Shown: positions 1 through 6,129 of the stretch, piece by piece
Layout of the letters: every line of letters starts with the position of its first letter
Position numbering within the stretch: position 1 is the stretch's first letter
Origin: Paracoccus sp. (in: a-proteobacteria)
GTDB taxonomy: Bacteria; Pseudomonadota; Alphaproteobacteria; Rhodobacterales; Rhodobacteraceae
DNA: 6,476 nucleotides
Reading direction: 5' to 3'
Assembly: GCA_018056045.1 (NCBI GenBank)
Contig: JAGPGI010000161.1
Coordinates: 1-6,476, forward strand
Program-made: the position numbers and the translations under genes
The notes under the pieces: generated by a model
Seen by the model: only the letters and a program-made list of their open reading frames with translations
Told to the model about the DNA's origin: nothing
The model's database searches: none

Positions 1-1220
1 ACATGCGCCTGCGCCTGACGCCCGAGGATGACGGCCCGACCGCATTGCAGCGGCAGGGCGGAAATGGCGTCGGCACCGGGGGCATCGGCTCGATCACCGC
101 CGCGCTGGCCGGCCCCGACTATGCCCCGACGAGCTATGTCGTGGCGCTGGAAGAGGTGGAAAGCAACGACGCGCGCGCCCATGTCATCGGCCATATGATC
201 GTGAACGAGGCCGCCGCCCGCGCCTGCGAGATGATCCCGGCGCGCCTTGCCGACAATATCGCGACGCTGGGTTCGGTCACCGGCACGCAAATCGGTTCGA
301 TCTGCTATTCGGCGGGGGTCGACTGTTCGCTGATGGTGGCCCTGCGCGACCTGCCCTCGGGGCAACGCGACTGGACGCGCCGCTTTACCATACGCGCCGC
401 CGACGAGACCGCCACCATGCGCCATGCTGTCGCCCAGATCACCGTGGCGCTTCTGGACCGCGCCCGCCGCACCGCCTCGCCCAACTGGATGACCTTTCCG
501 ATCTGGGATGTGTTCAGCTATTCGCGCGACCGGCTCGAGAATGCCGACCGGGTTCTGGCCGGGATGCCCGAGGGGCCACAGACCCCGGTGGCCCTGGCCC
601 TGCGCTCCTATCTGCGCAACACCCTCATCCTTGAGCGGCTGGTGGACGATTCCAAGGCATGCTCGGACGAGGCCGACGAACTCTGCGCCCGCTCGCGCGA
701 TCTGGCCCCGAACAACCCCGTCGTGCTGGCGGTGGCCTCGCTGACCGCCTCGTGGCGGCGCGATGCGGTGGGGGCGCTGGAACTGGCGCAGGCGGCCTGC
801 CGCGCCGATCCCGACAATGAGCTGGCCTGCCATGCCCTGTCGCAGGCGTTGACCGATTGCGGCCGCGACGCCGAGGCGCTCGAGGCCAATGAGCGCGGCT
901 TTCGCGGCGCGCTGGCCGAGCTTGGCCCGGCCTGCTGGCTGATGCGCCGTTCGGTCGTGCAGATCCGTCTGGGCCGGCTCGGCGATGCCGAGAACTCGGC
1001 GGCCGCCGCCTTTGCCTTTTCCTCGGACAACCGCCCCTCGCTGCGTTTTCTCGCGGCACTGCGCTATCATCGCGGCGATATCGCCGGCGCCGCCGACGCC
1101 CTGCGCAACCTGCGCCAGGTCGAGCCGGATTTCAGCCTGGACCTGATGGCAAGCCCGGAATACCCGGTCTCGACCCTGCGCATGGCCGGGCTGATGCAGA
1201 TCACCAAATCGGGGCTTTGA
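1..1220 (+). CDS. TPR-repeat protein with TolB/adenylate-cyclase-like region, 5' partial
   Basis: The reading frame is open to the left edge. The first full codon is an ATG at base 3, but no upstream sequence is available to show a ribosome site, so the protein probably begins outside the window. 405 residues are visible. Residues about 43-153 follow the pattern of the TolB-like middle region found in CadC/adenylate-cyclase-type TPR proteins: a hydrophobic strand (SYVVALEEVE), a helix, a second strand (CSLMVALRDL), then an RDWTRRF strand. Residues about 190-378 are alternating amphipathic helices of TPR type, with typical turns such as DPDN (269-272) and the helix pair at 257-290. There is no membrane segment in the visible part. 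In known relatives this architecture often sits behind an N-terminal winged-helix or SARP-like DNA-binding domain, so a transcription regulator is my inference, not something seen. It converges on the pentapeptide gene, with 17 bp between the stops and no terminator hairpin. Confidence 0.7.
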   Translation, partial: MRLRLTPEDDGPTALQRQGGNGVGTGGIGSITAALAGPDYAPTSYVVALEEVESNDARAHVIGHMIVNEAAARACEMIPARLADNIATLGSVTGTQIGSICYSAGVDCSLMVALRDLPSGQRDWTRRFTIRAADETATMRHAVAQITVALLDRARRTASPNWMTFPIWDVFSYSRDRLENADRVLAGMPEGPQTPVALALRSYLRNTLILERLVDDSKACSDEADELCARSRDLAPNNPVVLAVASLTASWRRDAVGALELAQAACRADPDNELACHALSQALTDCGRDAEALEANERGFRGALAELGPACWLMRRSVVQIRLGRLGDAENSAAAAFAFSSDNRPSLRFLAALRYHRGDIAGAADALRNLRQVEPDFSLDLMASPEYPVSTLRMAGLMQITKSGL

Positions 1221-1237
1221 GCGGGTTCGCGGCGGCG

Positions 1238-1954
1238 TCATGGCGTCACCAGCACTTCGAAGGCGATCAGGTCGCGGCCCTCGCCACGCTCGACGACCAT
1301 CCGCGCCCGTCCCGGCGCGATGGCATCAAAGGCCAGCACATAGACCGGACCCCGGATCGAATCCGGCAGGTCCAGCCCGGTCAGGATCGGCGCCCCCTCG
1401 ATATGGGCGCGGCCGGGGCGCGGCGTCACCGGGTCGGCGCGGCTGCGCAGATGCATCTCGAGCCGGTCGCCGCAGCGAAGTGCCACCGGCGCGATCAGTT
1501 GATCCTCGCTCAGAACGCAGATCCGGGGGCGTGTCCGCGCCGGATAGCGCAAGGGCGGCGCGCCAATGGCCAGCGCGCGCTGCATCGCGTCCAGCCAGGC
1601 GCCGCGCAGCTGCGCATCGGTCAGGTCGGCCCGGTCCAGCCTTGTGCCGGTCAGATCGGCGCGATCGAGCTGCGCCTCGCGCAGATCGGCCCCTGCCAGA
1701 TCGGCAAGGCCCAGACTGGCCCCGACAAGGTTCGCGCGGAAAAACTTTGCGCCCGTGGCCCTTGCGGACCACAGGCTTGCGCCCGAAAGACGCGCGCCCG
1801 ACAGATCGGCGCCGGTCAGATCGGCATAGGACAGATCGGCGCCCACCAGCGTCAGGCCGGTCAGATCCAGCCCCGCCAGATCGGCCCCCGCCATTTCCAG
1901 ACGTCCGGTCGCGGCAATCTTGCGCAGGATATCGGCTCGGGTGAATTCGGTCAT
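1238..1954 (-). CDS. Pentapeptide-repeat protein with C-terminal beta domain
   Basis: The protein has 238 residues from the ATG at 1954. From about residue 21 to 121 there is an unbroken series of about 20 pentapeptides of A(D/N)LXX type, with the central Leu/Phe at every fifth residue (26, 31, 36 ... 121). One central position is Ala (66) and one is Phe (71). Such repeats form a right-handed four-sided beta helix of about five coils. Residues about 143-238 are a separate, probably all-beta domain. Its last strands (VYVLAFDAIAPG, then AFEVLV) resemble Ig-like or chagasin-type folds, but the family is not recognised. There is no signal peptide, so the protein is probably cytoplasmic. It lies 95 bp downstream of the caspase-like gene on the same strand with no clear promoter of its own, so co-transcription is likely. 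The role is unknown; pentapeptide proteins include gyrase-binding and adaptor proteins, and nothing here points to gyrase specifically. Confidence 0.85.
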   Translation of the reverse strand: MTEFTRADILRKIAATGRLEMAGADLAGLDLTGLTLVGADLSYADLTGADLSGARLSGASLWSARATGAKFFRANLVGASLGLADLAGADLREAQLDRADLTGTRLDRADLTDAQLRGAWLDAMQRALAIGAPPLRYPARTRPRICVLSEDQLIAPVALRCGDRLEMHLRSRADPVTPRPGRAHIEGAPILTGLDLPDSIRGPVYVLAFDAIAPGRARMVVERGEGRDLIAFEVLVTP

Positions 1955-1959
1955 CTCCA

Positions 1960-1964
1960 CCTCT
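1960..1964 (-). promoter_or_regulatory. Ribosome binding site deciding the pentapeptide gene start
   Basis: AGAGG lies 5 nt before the ATG at 1954. A GTG two codons upstream (1958-1960) is in frame but overlaps this Shine-Dalgarno sequence, so it would have no usable spacing. I therefore prefer the ATG at 1954. Confidence 0.6.
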
Positions 1965-2012
1965 TCTTACTCTTGTCACTGTCCCGACCGCGTTGGCCGG
2001 AAGCGTTTCAGT

Positions 2013-2042
2013 GCCCGGAGACGGCTGCCTCCGCCTCCGGGC
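2013..2042 (-). other. Strong hairpin between caspase-like and pentapeptide genes
   Basis: GCCCGGAG (2013-2020) pairs perfectly with CTCCGGGC (2035-2042). After one mismatch, CGG/CCG continues the stem, leaving a 6-nt loop. It begins 8 nt after the caspase-like stop codon. No U-run follows on the minus strand (ACTGAAACGC), so it is not a canonical intrinsic terminator. It could be a partial terminator, or an mRNA-stabilising element that sets the ratio of the two proteins. Confidence 0.55.
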
Positions 2043-2049
2043 TACCGGA

Positions 2050-3732
2050 TCAGTCACCCAGGTTCGACTGCATCCAGTATCTCTTGCGAAAGCCGCGCGC
2101 GCATTCGATCTCGATGCCCTCGCGCGCGACGATGCGTGCCGTATTGCTGCGGATGCCGTAGCCGACCTCGGTCGTGCCCGGCAGAACTTTCAGGTTGAGG
2201 GGCGCCGCCCCCCGCGCCGCCAGATCGCGCATCAGCCGTGCCGACTGACGGGCCAGCGATTGCGCGGTGCCGGGCGCCTCGGGGGCGCAGGTGGGAGCAA
2301 GATCCTCGGGCACGGGCGGGTCGTCCGATCCGCCGGGGTGATAGCAGCGCGGCGGCAGCAGTTCGGTCAGCTGGCGCAGCGTGGATTCGATCCGCAGCAC
2401 GGTGCCGTCGGGCTGCATCACCAGCCGCAGGGTTCCGGCGCCGGGCGTCAGGACCGGAATCCCGTCGATCGACTGGCGGAACTGCACGATGATCTCATCA
2501 AGGGTCTCGACCGGTGGTTCGCCCAGCATGTGCAGGCATTGCGATGCAGAAAGCGCCAGCGAGATGCGGTCAAAGATCAGCTCGGATCCCGGCAGCACGA
2601 AACCGTGGCGCCGCAGCGCCCCGCGCGCCCGGTTGACGATGGCACGGCGTTGCAGCGGCACCCGGCAGCGTTCGCGGTCGCCCGGGGCGCCACTGGCCAG
2701 TTCCAGAAGGATATGCCCGTCGGCCCGCCGCGAAAAACGCGTGGTGCCATAGGAAATCGACATCCGCCCCTGATCGTCATGCGGCACCAGACGCGGTGCG
2801 ATCCCCAGTGCCGTCAACACCCGATGCGCCAGCGCCATATCCTCGGTCACCGGGACCAGCCTTGCGGTGCGCAGCTCGTCGGGGGGCGTGTCCAGCACCG
2901 GCTCGCGCCGATGCGAGGCAAGGGTCGTATGCCAGCGCCATGCCCACCATTCGCCCTTGGCCCGCGCCGCATCAAAGCGGCGCTCATGGAACAGCGAGGC
3001 CAATGCCTCTTGCTGGCTGGCGCCGCAGGCGGCGACCACCGGGCTCTGGTCATGCGAGACATCCCAGGCCCCATCCAGCCAGGATTGCGAAAAGGATTTT
3101 CCCATGCGCCAGTGCCGCCAGAAATTCGCACCATAGGCGCCGCTGTCCCAGCACACCGTGTCAAAGCCGAACATCATCCGCAGGCCGGCATTGCTGCGCG
3201 CCCAACTGCGAAGGGGATTGCGTCCATCAGTGACGCAAAGCGATTCACTCGTTGACCAAAACACATAACGCAGCTTGTCGGCACCAAGCCACATCCGCTC
3301 GCTGTCCAGACAGGCATCCGTGCCCGTCCACAGCGCCCCCATCGGCAGACGAAAGCGGCCGTTCTCATCCGTCCGGCCATGGCCGGCATGATAGAAGACA
3401 CGCACCGCATCGATATTGCGACCGGCGGCACTGGCCAGCCGGCTGTCGTAAAACCAGGATTTGACCGCGGAATCGCGCCGCCAGTAATCGGGGGCGGCAA
3501 AGCGGTCCACCGCGTCGAGAAAGCCGCCGGCATCACGATGGGCGGCATGCAGCGCACCTGCCGCGCGGTAGCTTTCTATGCTGCAGGCGCCATAGATCTG
3601 GCTAGAGCATTGCCCGGCATCCACCATGCCGCTTTCTGTCGGAACCGCCGGATCGCCGGCGAGGCTCTCGGGCCAGCTCAACCGCAACTCGCCCGGTTCG
3701 AGCCTGTCGAAACTGCAGACAAGATCATCCAT
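2050..3732 (-). CDS. DUF6345-like, caspase-like (clan CD-like) protein
   Basis: 560 residues, starting at an ATG with AGGAG 7 nt upstream. There is no signal peptide or membrane segment, so it is probably cytoplasmic. Residues about 108-225 carry the pattern I associate with DUF6345 and caspase-like folds: a hydrophobic strand ending in FYHAGHG (113-119), then a strand LRYVFWSTSESLC (154-166), then a helix and GLRMMFGFDTV (183-193), a DS..YG..FW segment (196-205) and a W-rich SWLDGAWD (217-224). In clan CD peptidases the His-Gly pair is catalytic and a Cys follows the next strand. At the aligned site, where I expect something like SACNSL, this protein reads STSESL, so the nucleophile position is Ser162, with Cys166 four residues later. 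Residues about 280-560 form an unrecognised alpha/beta region with a Pro-rich linker at about 468-488. It is probably the first gene of a unit with the pentapeptide-repeat gene. Family assignment is from memory of the pattern, and protease activity is unproven. Confidence 0.7.
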   Translation of the reverse strand: MDDLVCSFDRLEPGELRLSWPESLAGDPAVPTESGMVDAGQCSSQIYGACSIESYRAAGALHAAHRDAGGFLDAVDRFAAPDYWRRDSAVKSWFYDSRLASAAGRNIDAVRVFYHAGHGRTDENGRFRLPMGALWTGTDACLDSERMWLGADKLRYVFWSTSESLCVTDGRNPLRSWARSNAGLRMMFGFDTVCWDSGAYGANFWRHWRMGKSFSQSWLDGAWDVSHDQSPVVAACGASQQEALASLFHERRFDAARAKGEWWAWRWHTTLASHRREPVLDTPPDELRTARLVPVTEDMALAHRVLTALGIAPRLVPHDDQGRMSISYGTTRFSRRADGHILLELASGAPGDRERCRVPLQRRAIVNRARGALRRHGFVLPGSELIFDRISLALSASQCLHMLGEPPVETLDEIIVQFRQSIDGIPVLTPGAGTLRLVMQPDGTVLRIESTLRQLTELLPPRCYHPGGSDDPPVPEDLAPTCAPEAPGTAQSLARQSARLMRDLAARGAAPLNLKVLPGTTEVGYGIRSNTARIVAREGIEIECARGFRKRYWMQSNLGD

Positions 3733-3739
3733 GGTCGAA

Positions 3740-3744
3740 CTCCT
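3740..3744 (-). promoter_or_regulatory. Ribosome binding site of the caspase-like gene
   Basis: AGGAG is followed by a 7-nt spacer (TTCGACC) and the ATG at 3732. This is close to ideal and supports the chosen start. Confidence 0.7.
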
Positions 3745-3797
3745 GTCCGGTTTTCGTGACCCCGCCAGGGGATCAGAAAAGTTTACATCTCCCGTTC

Positions 3798-3831
3798 AGG
3801 TTAGCTCGGCGCCCGTGAATGGTTCGTGAAT
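3798..3831 (-). promoter_or_regulatory. Direct-repeat box and -10-like hexamer before the caspase-like gene
   Basis: On the minus strand ATTCACG-AACC-ATTCACG (3831-3814) is an exact 7-bp direct repeat with a 4-bp spacer, giving an 11-bp period. Ten bases further on is TAACCT (3803-3798), a fair -10 hexamer. The predicted transcript would have a leader of about 60 nt. A 7+4+7 box replacing the -35, then 10 bp, then the -10 is the geometry of PhoB-activated promoters such as E. coli phoA. The repeat is not the PhoB consensus, so another OmpR/PhoB-fold regulator would be implied. This is inference from spacing. Confidence 0.45.
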
Positions 3832-3898
3832 CACACAGTCCGGCGGGGTTTCATGCAGAAAAACACAGCAAATTAACGATTTTTTAAGGATTTCTCCG

Positions 3899-3915
3899 TT
3901 CGCGTCTGACGCGAA
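3899..3915 (-). other. Small hairpin directly after the bhcR stop codon
   Basis: TTCGCGT (3899-3905) and ACGCGAA (3909-3915) are perfect 7-bp arms around a 3-nt loop, immediately after the bhcR TGA. On the minus strand it is followed by an A-rich stretch, not a U-run, so it is at best a weak terminator. The rest of 3733-3898 is an AT-rich gap with no gene. Its T-run at 3880-3885 reads as A on the transcribed side. Confidence 0.4.
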
Positions 3916-4740
3916 TCATCTGTCCTCGGCCCGCTTCACCATGCCAAAGGACAGCTCGCGCGCGGCGGCGATCACGCTTTCCGACATCGCCTCCAGCCGC
4001 CCGTCATCCATTCGCGACAGCGGCCCGGAGACCGAGATCCCGGCCGCCGCCTCGCCGGCAAGGTCAAAGACCGGCGCGGCGATACAGCGCATGCCAAGGC
4101 TGCGCTCTTCGTTGTCCAGCGAATAGCCGCGCGCCCGGATCAGCGCCAGATCGTCCAGCAAAGCCTGCGGCTCGCTCAGCGTCATCGGCGTGAACCGCGA
4201 GAGCTGCATCTCGCGCATCAGCTGGCGCAGCTCGAAGCTGCGCATATGCGCCAACAGCGCCTTGCCGATCCCCGAGGCATGCAGCGGCGAGCGCGTGCCC
4301 GGCGGGAAAAAGGCGCGGATCGTCTCATGGGTTTCGGCCTGGTTCAGGAACAGCACCGCATTGCCATCCAGAATGCCTAGATTGGCGGTCTCGCCGGTGA
4401 CCTCCATCAACCGGCGCAGAACCGGGCGGGCGCGCTCGACCAGCCCCGAGCGGCGCATGAAGGCCGATCCGTGGCGAAAGGCCGTCGGCCCGACATGCCA
4501 GGTCTGGGTCGCGTGATCGCTTTCCGCCACGCCCCGTACCGCCAGCGTCACCAGCACCCGATGCACGGTCGAGGGGGCCAGATCCAGCCGCTGCGCGATC
4601 TCGCTCAGCGTCAACCCGCTGGCCCCGGCGATGACGTCCAGAATGTCCAGCGCCCGGTCCAGCGCCCGCACGCCACCCGAATCCTCGCTGCCCGCCGCGC
4701 GGCCGCGCGGACGGCCCCGTTTTCGTGCTTCCCCCGTCAT
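3916..4740 (-). CDS. bhcR: IclR-family regulator of the beta-hydroxyaspartate cycle
   Basis: 274 residues, normal for the IclR family. The N-terminus is basic (RKRGRPRGR). A winged helix-turn-helix follows at about 24-90, with TLSEIAQRLDLAPSTVHRVLVTL (44-66) as the HTH. The effector domain (about 100-265) has the family segments SPLHASGIGKALLA (151-164), D209NEE and MRCIAAPVFD (217-226). The start ATG has AGGA 8 nt upstream. It is divergent from bhcA across 183 bp, as I know it from Paracoccus denitrificans. There BhcR is reported to control the bhc cluster, with glyoxylate affecting DNA binding and later work describing it as an activator. The function here is inferred from that neighbourhood. 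Without the context it could be called only a generic IclR regulator. Confidence 0.88.
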   Translation of the reverse strand: MTGEARKRGRPRGRAAGSEDSGGVRALDRALDILDVIAGASGLTLSEIAQRLDLAPSTVHRVLVTLAVRGVAESDHATQTWHVGPTAFRHGSAFMRRSGLVERARPVLRRLMEVTGETANLGILDGNAVLFLNQAETHETIRAFFPPGTRSPLHASGIGKALLAHMRSFELRQLMREMQLSRFTPMTLSEPQALLDDLALIRARGYSLDNEERSLGMRCIAAPVFDLAGEAAAGISVSGPLSRMDDGRLEAMSESVIAAARELSFGMVKRAEDR

Positions 4741-4760
4741 TCAATAAATCCTTTCGACTT

Positions 4761-4766
4761 GTTATA
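4761..4766 (-). promoter_or_regulatory. Candidate -10 of bhcR
   Basis: TATAAC on the minus strand matches the -10 consensus at 5 of 6 bases and lies 20 nt before the bhcR ATG. No good -35 is visible 16-18 bp upstream. Transcription would start near 4754, leaving a very short leader that contains the ribosome site at 4749-4752. It adjoins the repeat-rich region, so autoregulation is plausible. Confidence 0.4.
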
Positions 4767-4768
4767 GG

Positions 4769-4848
4769 TTTCGTTGAAAGTTGAAAATCGGAAACGGAAA
4801 AGATCAGATTCCTGATTTTAAATGGAAATACACGATTTTTCCGCCATT
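4769..4848. promoter_or_regulatory. Repeat-rich putative BhcR operator region
   Basis: The bhcR-bhcA gap holds several dyads and repeats. TTTC-GTT-GAAA is at 4769-4779. A tandem GTTGAAA pair is at 4773-4786. GGAAAC/GGAAAA occur back to back at 4790-4801. ATCAG-ATTC-CTGAT is at 4803-4816, with perfect 5-bp arms. GGAAATACACGATTTTTCC (4824-4842) also has perfect 5-bp outer arms. IclR-family proteins bind AT-rich pseudo-palindromes rich in GGAAA/TTTCC, so the last two are the best operator candidates. Which are used cannot be told from sequence. Confidence 0.5.
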
Positions 4849-4869
4849 GCGAAATACTTTTCAGAAAAA

Positions 4870-4898
4870 TTGTGCGACTGGACGGCGTGCCTTAGCCT
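4870..4898 (+). promoter_or_regulatory. Candidate bhcA promoter
   Basis: TTGTGC (4870-4875), a 17-bp spacer and TAGCCT (4893-4898) form a plausible sigma-70-type promoter. The TTG that alphaproteobacterial -35 elements favour is kept, while the -10 is weak, as suits an activated promoter. Transcription would start near 4905, just before the ribosome site. It lies downstream of the dyads, leaving room for an activator upstream. Confidence 0.4.
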
Positions 4899-4912
4899 GA
4901 TCCACAACAAAT

Positions 4913-4917
4913 GGAGG
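4913..4917 (+). promoter_or_regulatory. Ribosome binding site deciding the bhcA start
   Basis: GGAGG lies 6 nt before the ATG at 4924. This favours that start over an in-frame ATG at 4822, which would add 34 residues, lacks a purine-rich site, and would put coding sequence through the promoter and dyads. Confidence 0.85.
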
Positions 4918-4923
4918 AGTGCC

Positions 4924-6114
4924 ATGACCAGCCAGAACCCGATCTTTATTCCCGGTCCGACCAACATCCCCGAGGAGATGCGAAAGGCCGTGGACATGCC
5001 CACGATCGACCACCGCTCGCCGGTGTTCGGGCGGATGCTGCATCCCGCGCTGGACGGGGTGAAGCAGGTTCTCAGGACCACGCAGGCACAGGTCTTGCTG
5101 TTCCCCTCGACCGGGACCGGCGGCTGGGAAACGGCAATCACCAACACGCTGTCGCCGGGCGACAAGGTGCTGGCGGCGCGCAACGGCATGTTCAGCCTGC
5201 GCTGGATCGACATGTGCCAGCGCCACGGGCTGGACGTCACCATCGTCGAAACCCCCTGGGGCGAAGGCATCCCCGCCGACCGCTTCGAAGAGATCCTGAC
5301 CGCCGACAAGGGCCACGAGATCCGCGTCGTCCTGGCCACCCATAACGAGACCGCGACCGGCGTGAAATCCGACATTGCCGCCGTCCGCCGGGCGCTGGAT
5401 GCGGCGGGCCACCCCGCGCTGCTGTTCGTCGATGGCGTCAGCTCGATCGGCTCGATGGATTTTCGCATGGACGAATGGGGCGTCGATATCGCCGTCACCG
5501 GCTCGCAGAAGGGCTTCATGCTTCCTCCCGGTCTGGCGATCACCGCCTTTTCGCCCAAGGCCATGCAGGCCGTCGAAACCGCCCGCCTGTCCCGCACCTT
5601 CTTTGACATCCGCGACATGGCCTCGGGCTATGCGCGCAACGGCTATCCCTATACGCCACCGGTCGGGCTGATCAATGGCTTGAACCTGGCCTGCCAGCGC
5701 CTGCTGGACGAAGGGCTGGAGAATGTCTTTGCCCGCCACGCCCGCATCGCCGGCGGCGTGCGCGCAGCGGTCGATGCATGGGGCTTCAGGCTTTGCGCCG
5801 CACAACCCGCACTTTACTCGGACAGCGTCAGCGCCATCCGCATGCCCGAAGGCTTTGACGCCAACCGCTTTGTCGCCCATGCGCTGGACACCTATGACAT
5901 GGCCTTTGGCACCGGACTGGGGCAACTGGCCGGCAAGGTCTTCCGCATCGGCCATCTGGGCAGCCTGACCGACGCCATGGCGTTGTCGGGTCTGGCGACG
6001 GCGGAAATGGTCATGGCCGATCTGGGCCTGCCGGTCACCTTGGGCTCGGGGGTCGCGGCGGCGCAGGACCATTACCGCCGCTCGACCGCGGCGGCCCTGA
6101 AGCAGGCGGCCTGA
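4924..6114 (+). CDS. bhcA: Aspartate-glyoxylate aminotransferase (class V, PLP)
   Basis: 396 residues, the usual length for the serine/alanine-glyoxylate aminotransferase group of class V PLP enzymes. The substrate-end motif IPGPTN is at 9-14. The PLP-phosphate loop STGTGGWE is at 62-69, and NETATG at 141-146. The PLP-pyridine aspartate lies in FVDGVSSIG (Asp170), and the Schiff-base lysine in TGSQKGF (Lys196). The carboxylate-binding arginine is in FRIGHLG (Arg341). Motifs alone give a glyoxylate aminotransferase. The BhcA call comes from the divergent IclR gene and the dehydratase 15 bp downstream, the known bhc order. The reaction is glyoxylate plus L-aspartate to glycine plus oxaloacetate. 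Glycine then feeds the BhcC aldol step and aspartate is regenerated by BhcD. It is a soluble cytoplasmic enzyme. The main alternative is serine-glyoxylate aminotransferase of a serine-cycle organism, which the context argues against. Confidence 0.9.
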   Translation: MTSQNPIFIPGPTNIPEEMRKAVDMPTIDHRSPVFGRMLHPALDGVKQVLRTTQAQVLLFPSTGTGGWETAITNTLSPGDKVLAARNGMFSLRWIDMCQRHGLDVTIVETPWGEGIPADRFEEILTADKGHEIRVVLATHNETATGVKSDIAAVRRALDAAGHPALLFVDGVSSIGSMDFRMDEWGVDIAVTGSQKGFMLPPGLAITAFSPKAMQAVETARLSRTFFDIRDMASGYARNGYPYTPPVGLINGLNLACQRLLDEGLENVFARHARIAGGVRAAVDAWGFRLCAAQPALYSDSVSAIRMPEGFDANRFVAHALDTYDMAFGTGLGQLAGKVFRIGHLGSLTDAMALSGLATAEMVMADLGLPVTLGSGVAAAQDHYRRSTAAALKQAA

Positions 6115-6119
6115 GGCAT

Positions 6120-6124
6120 GAGGG
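6120..6124 (+). promoter_or_regulatory. Ribosome binding site deciding the bhcB start
   Basis: GAGGG is 5 nt before the ATG at 6130. An in-frame ATG at 6118 has GAGG only 1 nt upstream, which is too close. The protein beginning MYIPT also matches the BhcB N-terminus I recall from Paracoccus denitrificans. Confidence 0.65.
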
Positions 6125-6129
6125 ACGCC

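Noticed and set aside
1221..1237. Bidirectional terminator between the convergent TPR and pentapeptide genes
   Set aside because: The 17-bp gap has no inverted repeat or T-run.
1217..2161. 314-residue plus-strand frame with regular repeats (IGQIGAxQ-like)
   Set aside because: The regularity is the mirror of the pentapeptide repeats on the minus strand; no independent start signal was seen.
1993..3255. 420-residue open frame on the plus strand opposite the caspase-like gene
   Set aside because: The Arg/Gln/His-rich composition has no domain, and the opposite strand has a good ribosome site and conserved motifs.
3874..3915. T-run plus hairpin as an intrinsic terminator
   Set aside because: On the plus strand the T-run precedes the hairpin, and on the minus strand it reads as A-run, so neither orientation has the hairpin followed by U order.
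4822..4923. 34-residue N-terminal extension of bhcA from an ATG at 4822
   Set aside because: It lacks a ribosome site and runs through the operator-like dyads and candidate promoter, while GGAGG sits correctly before the ATG at 4924.
4741..4923. Riboswitch or leader peptide before bhcA
   Set aside because: The leader from the candidate start is only about 20 nt, and no glycine-riboswitch-like core or short ORF with a ribosome site is visible.
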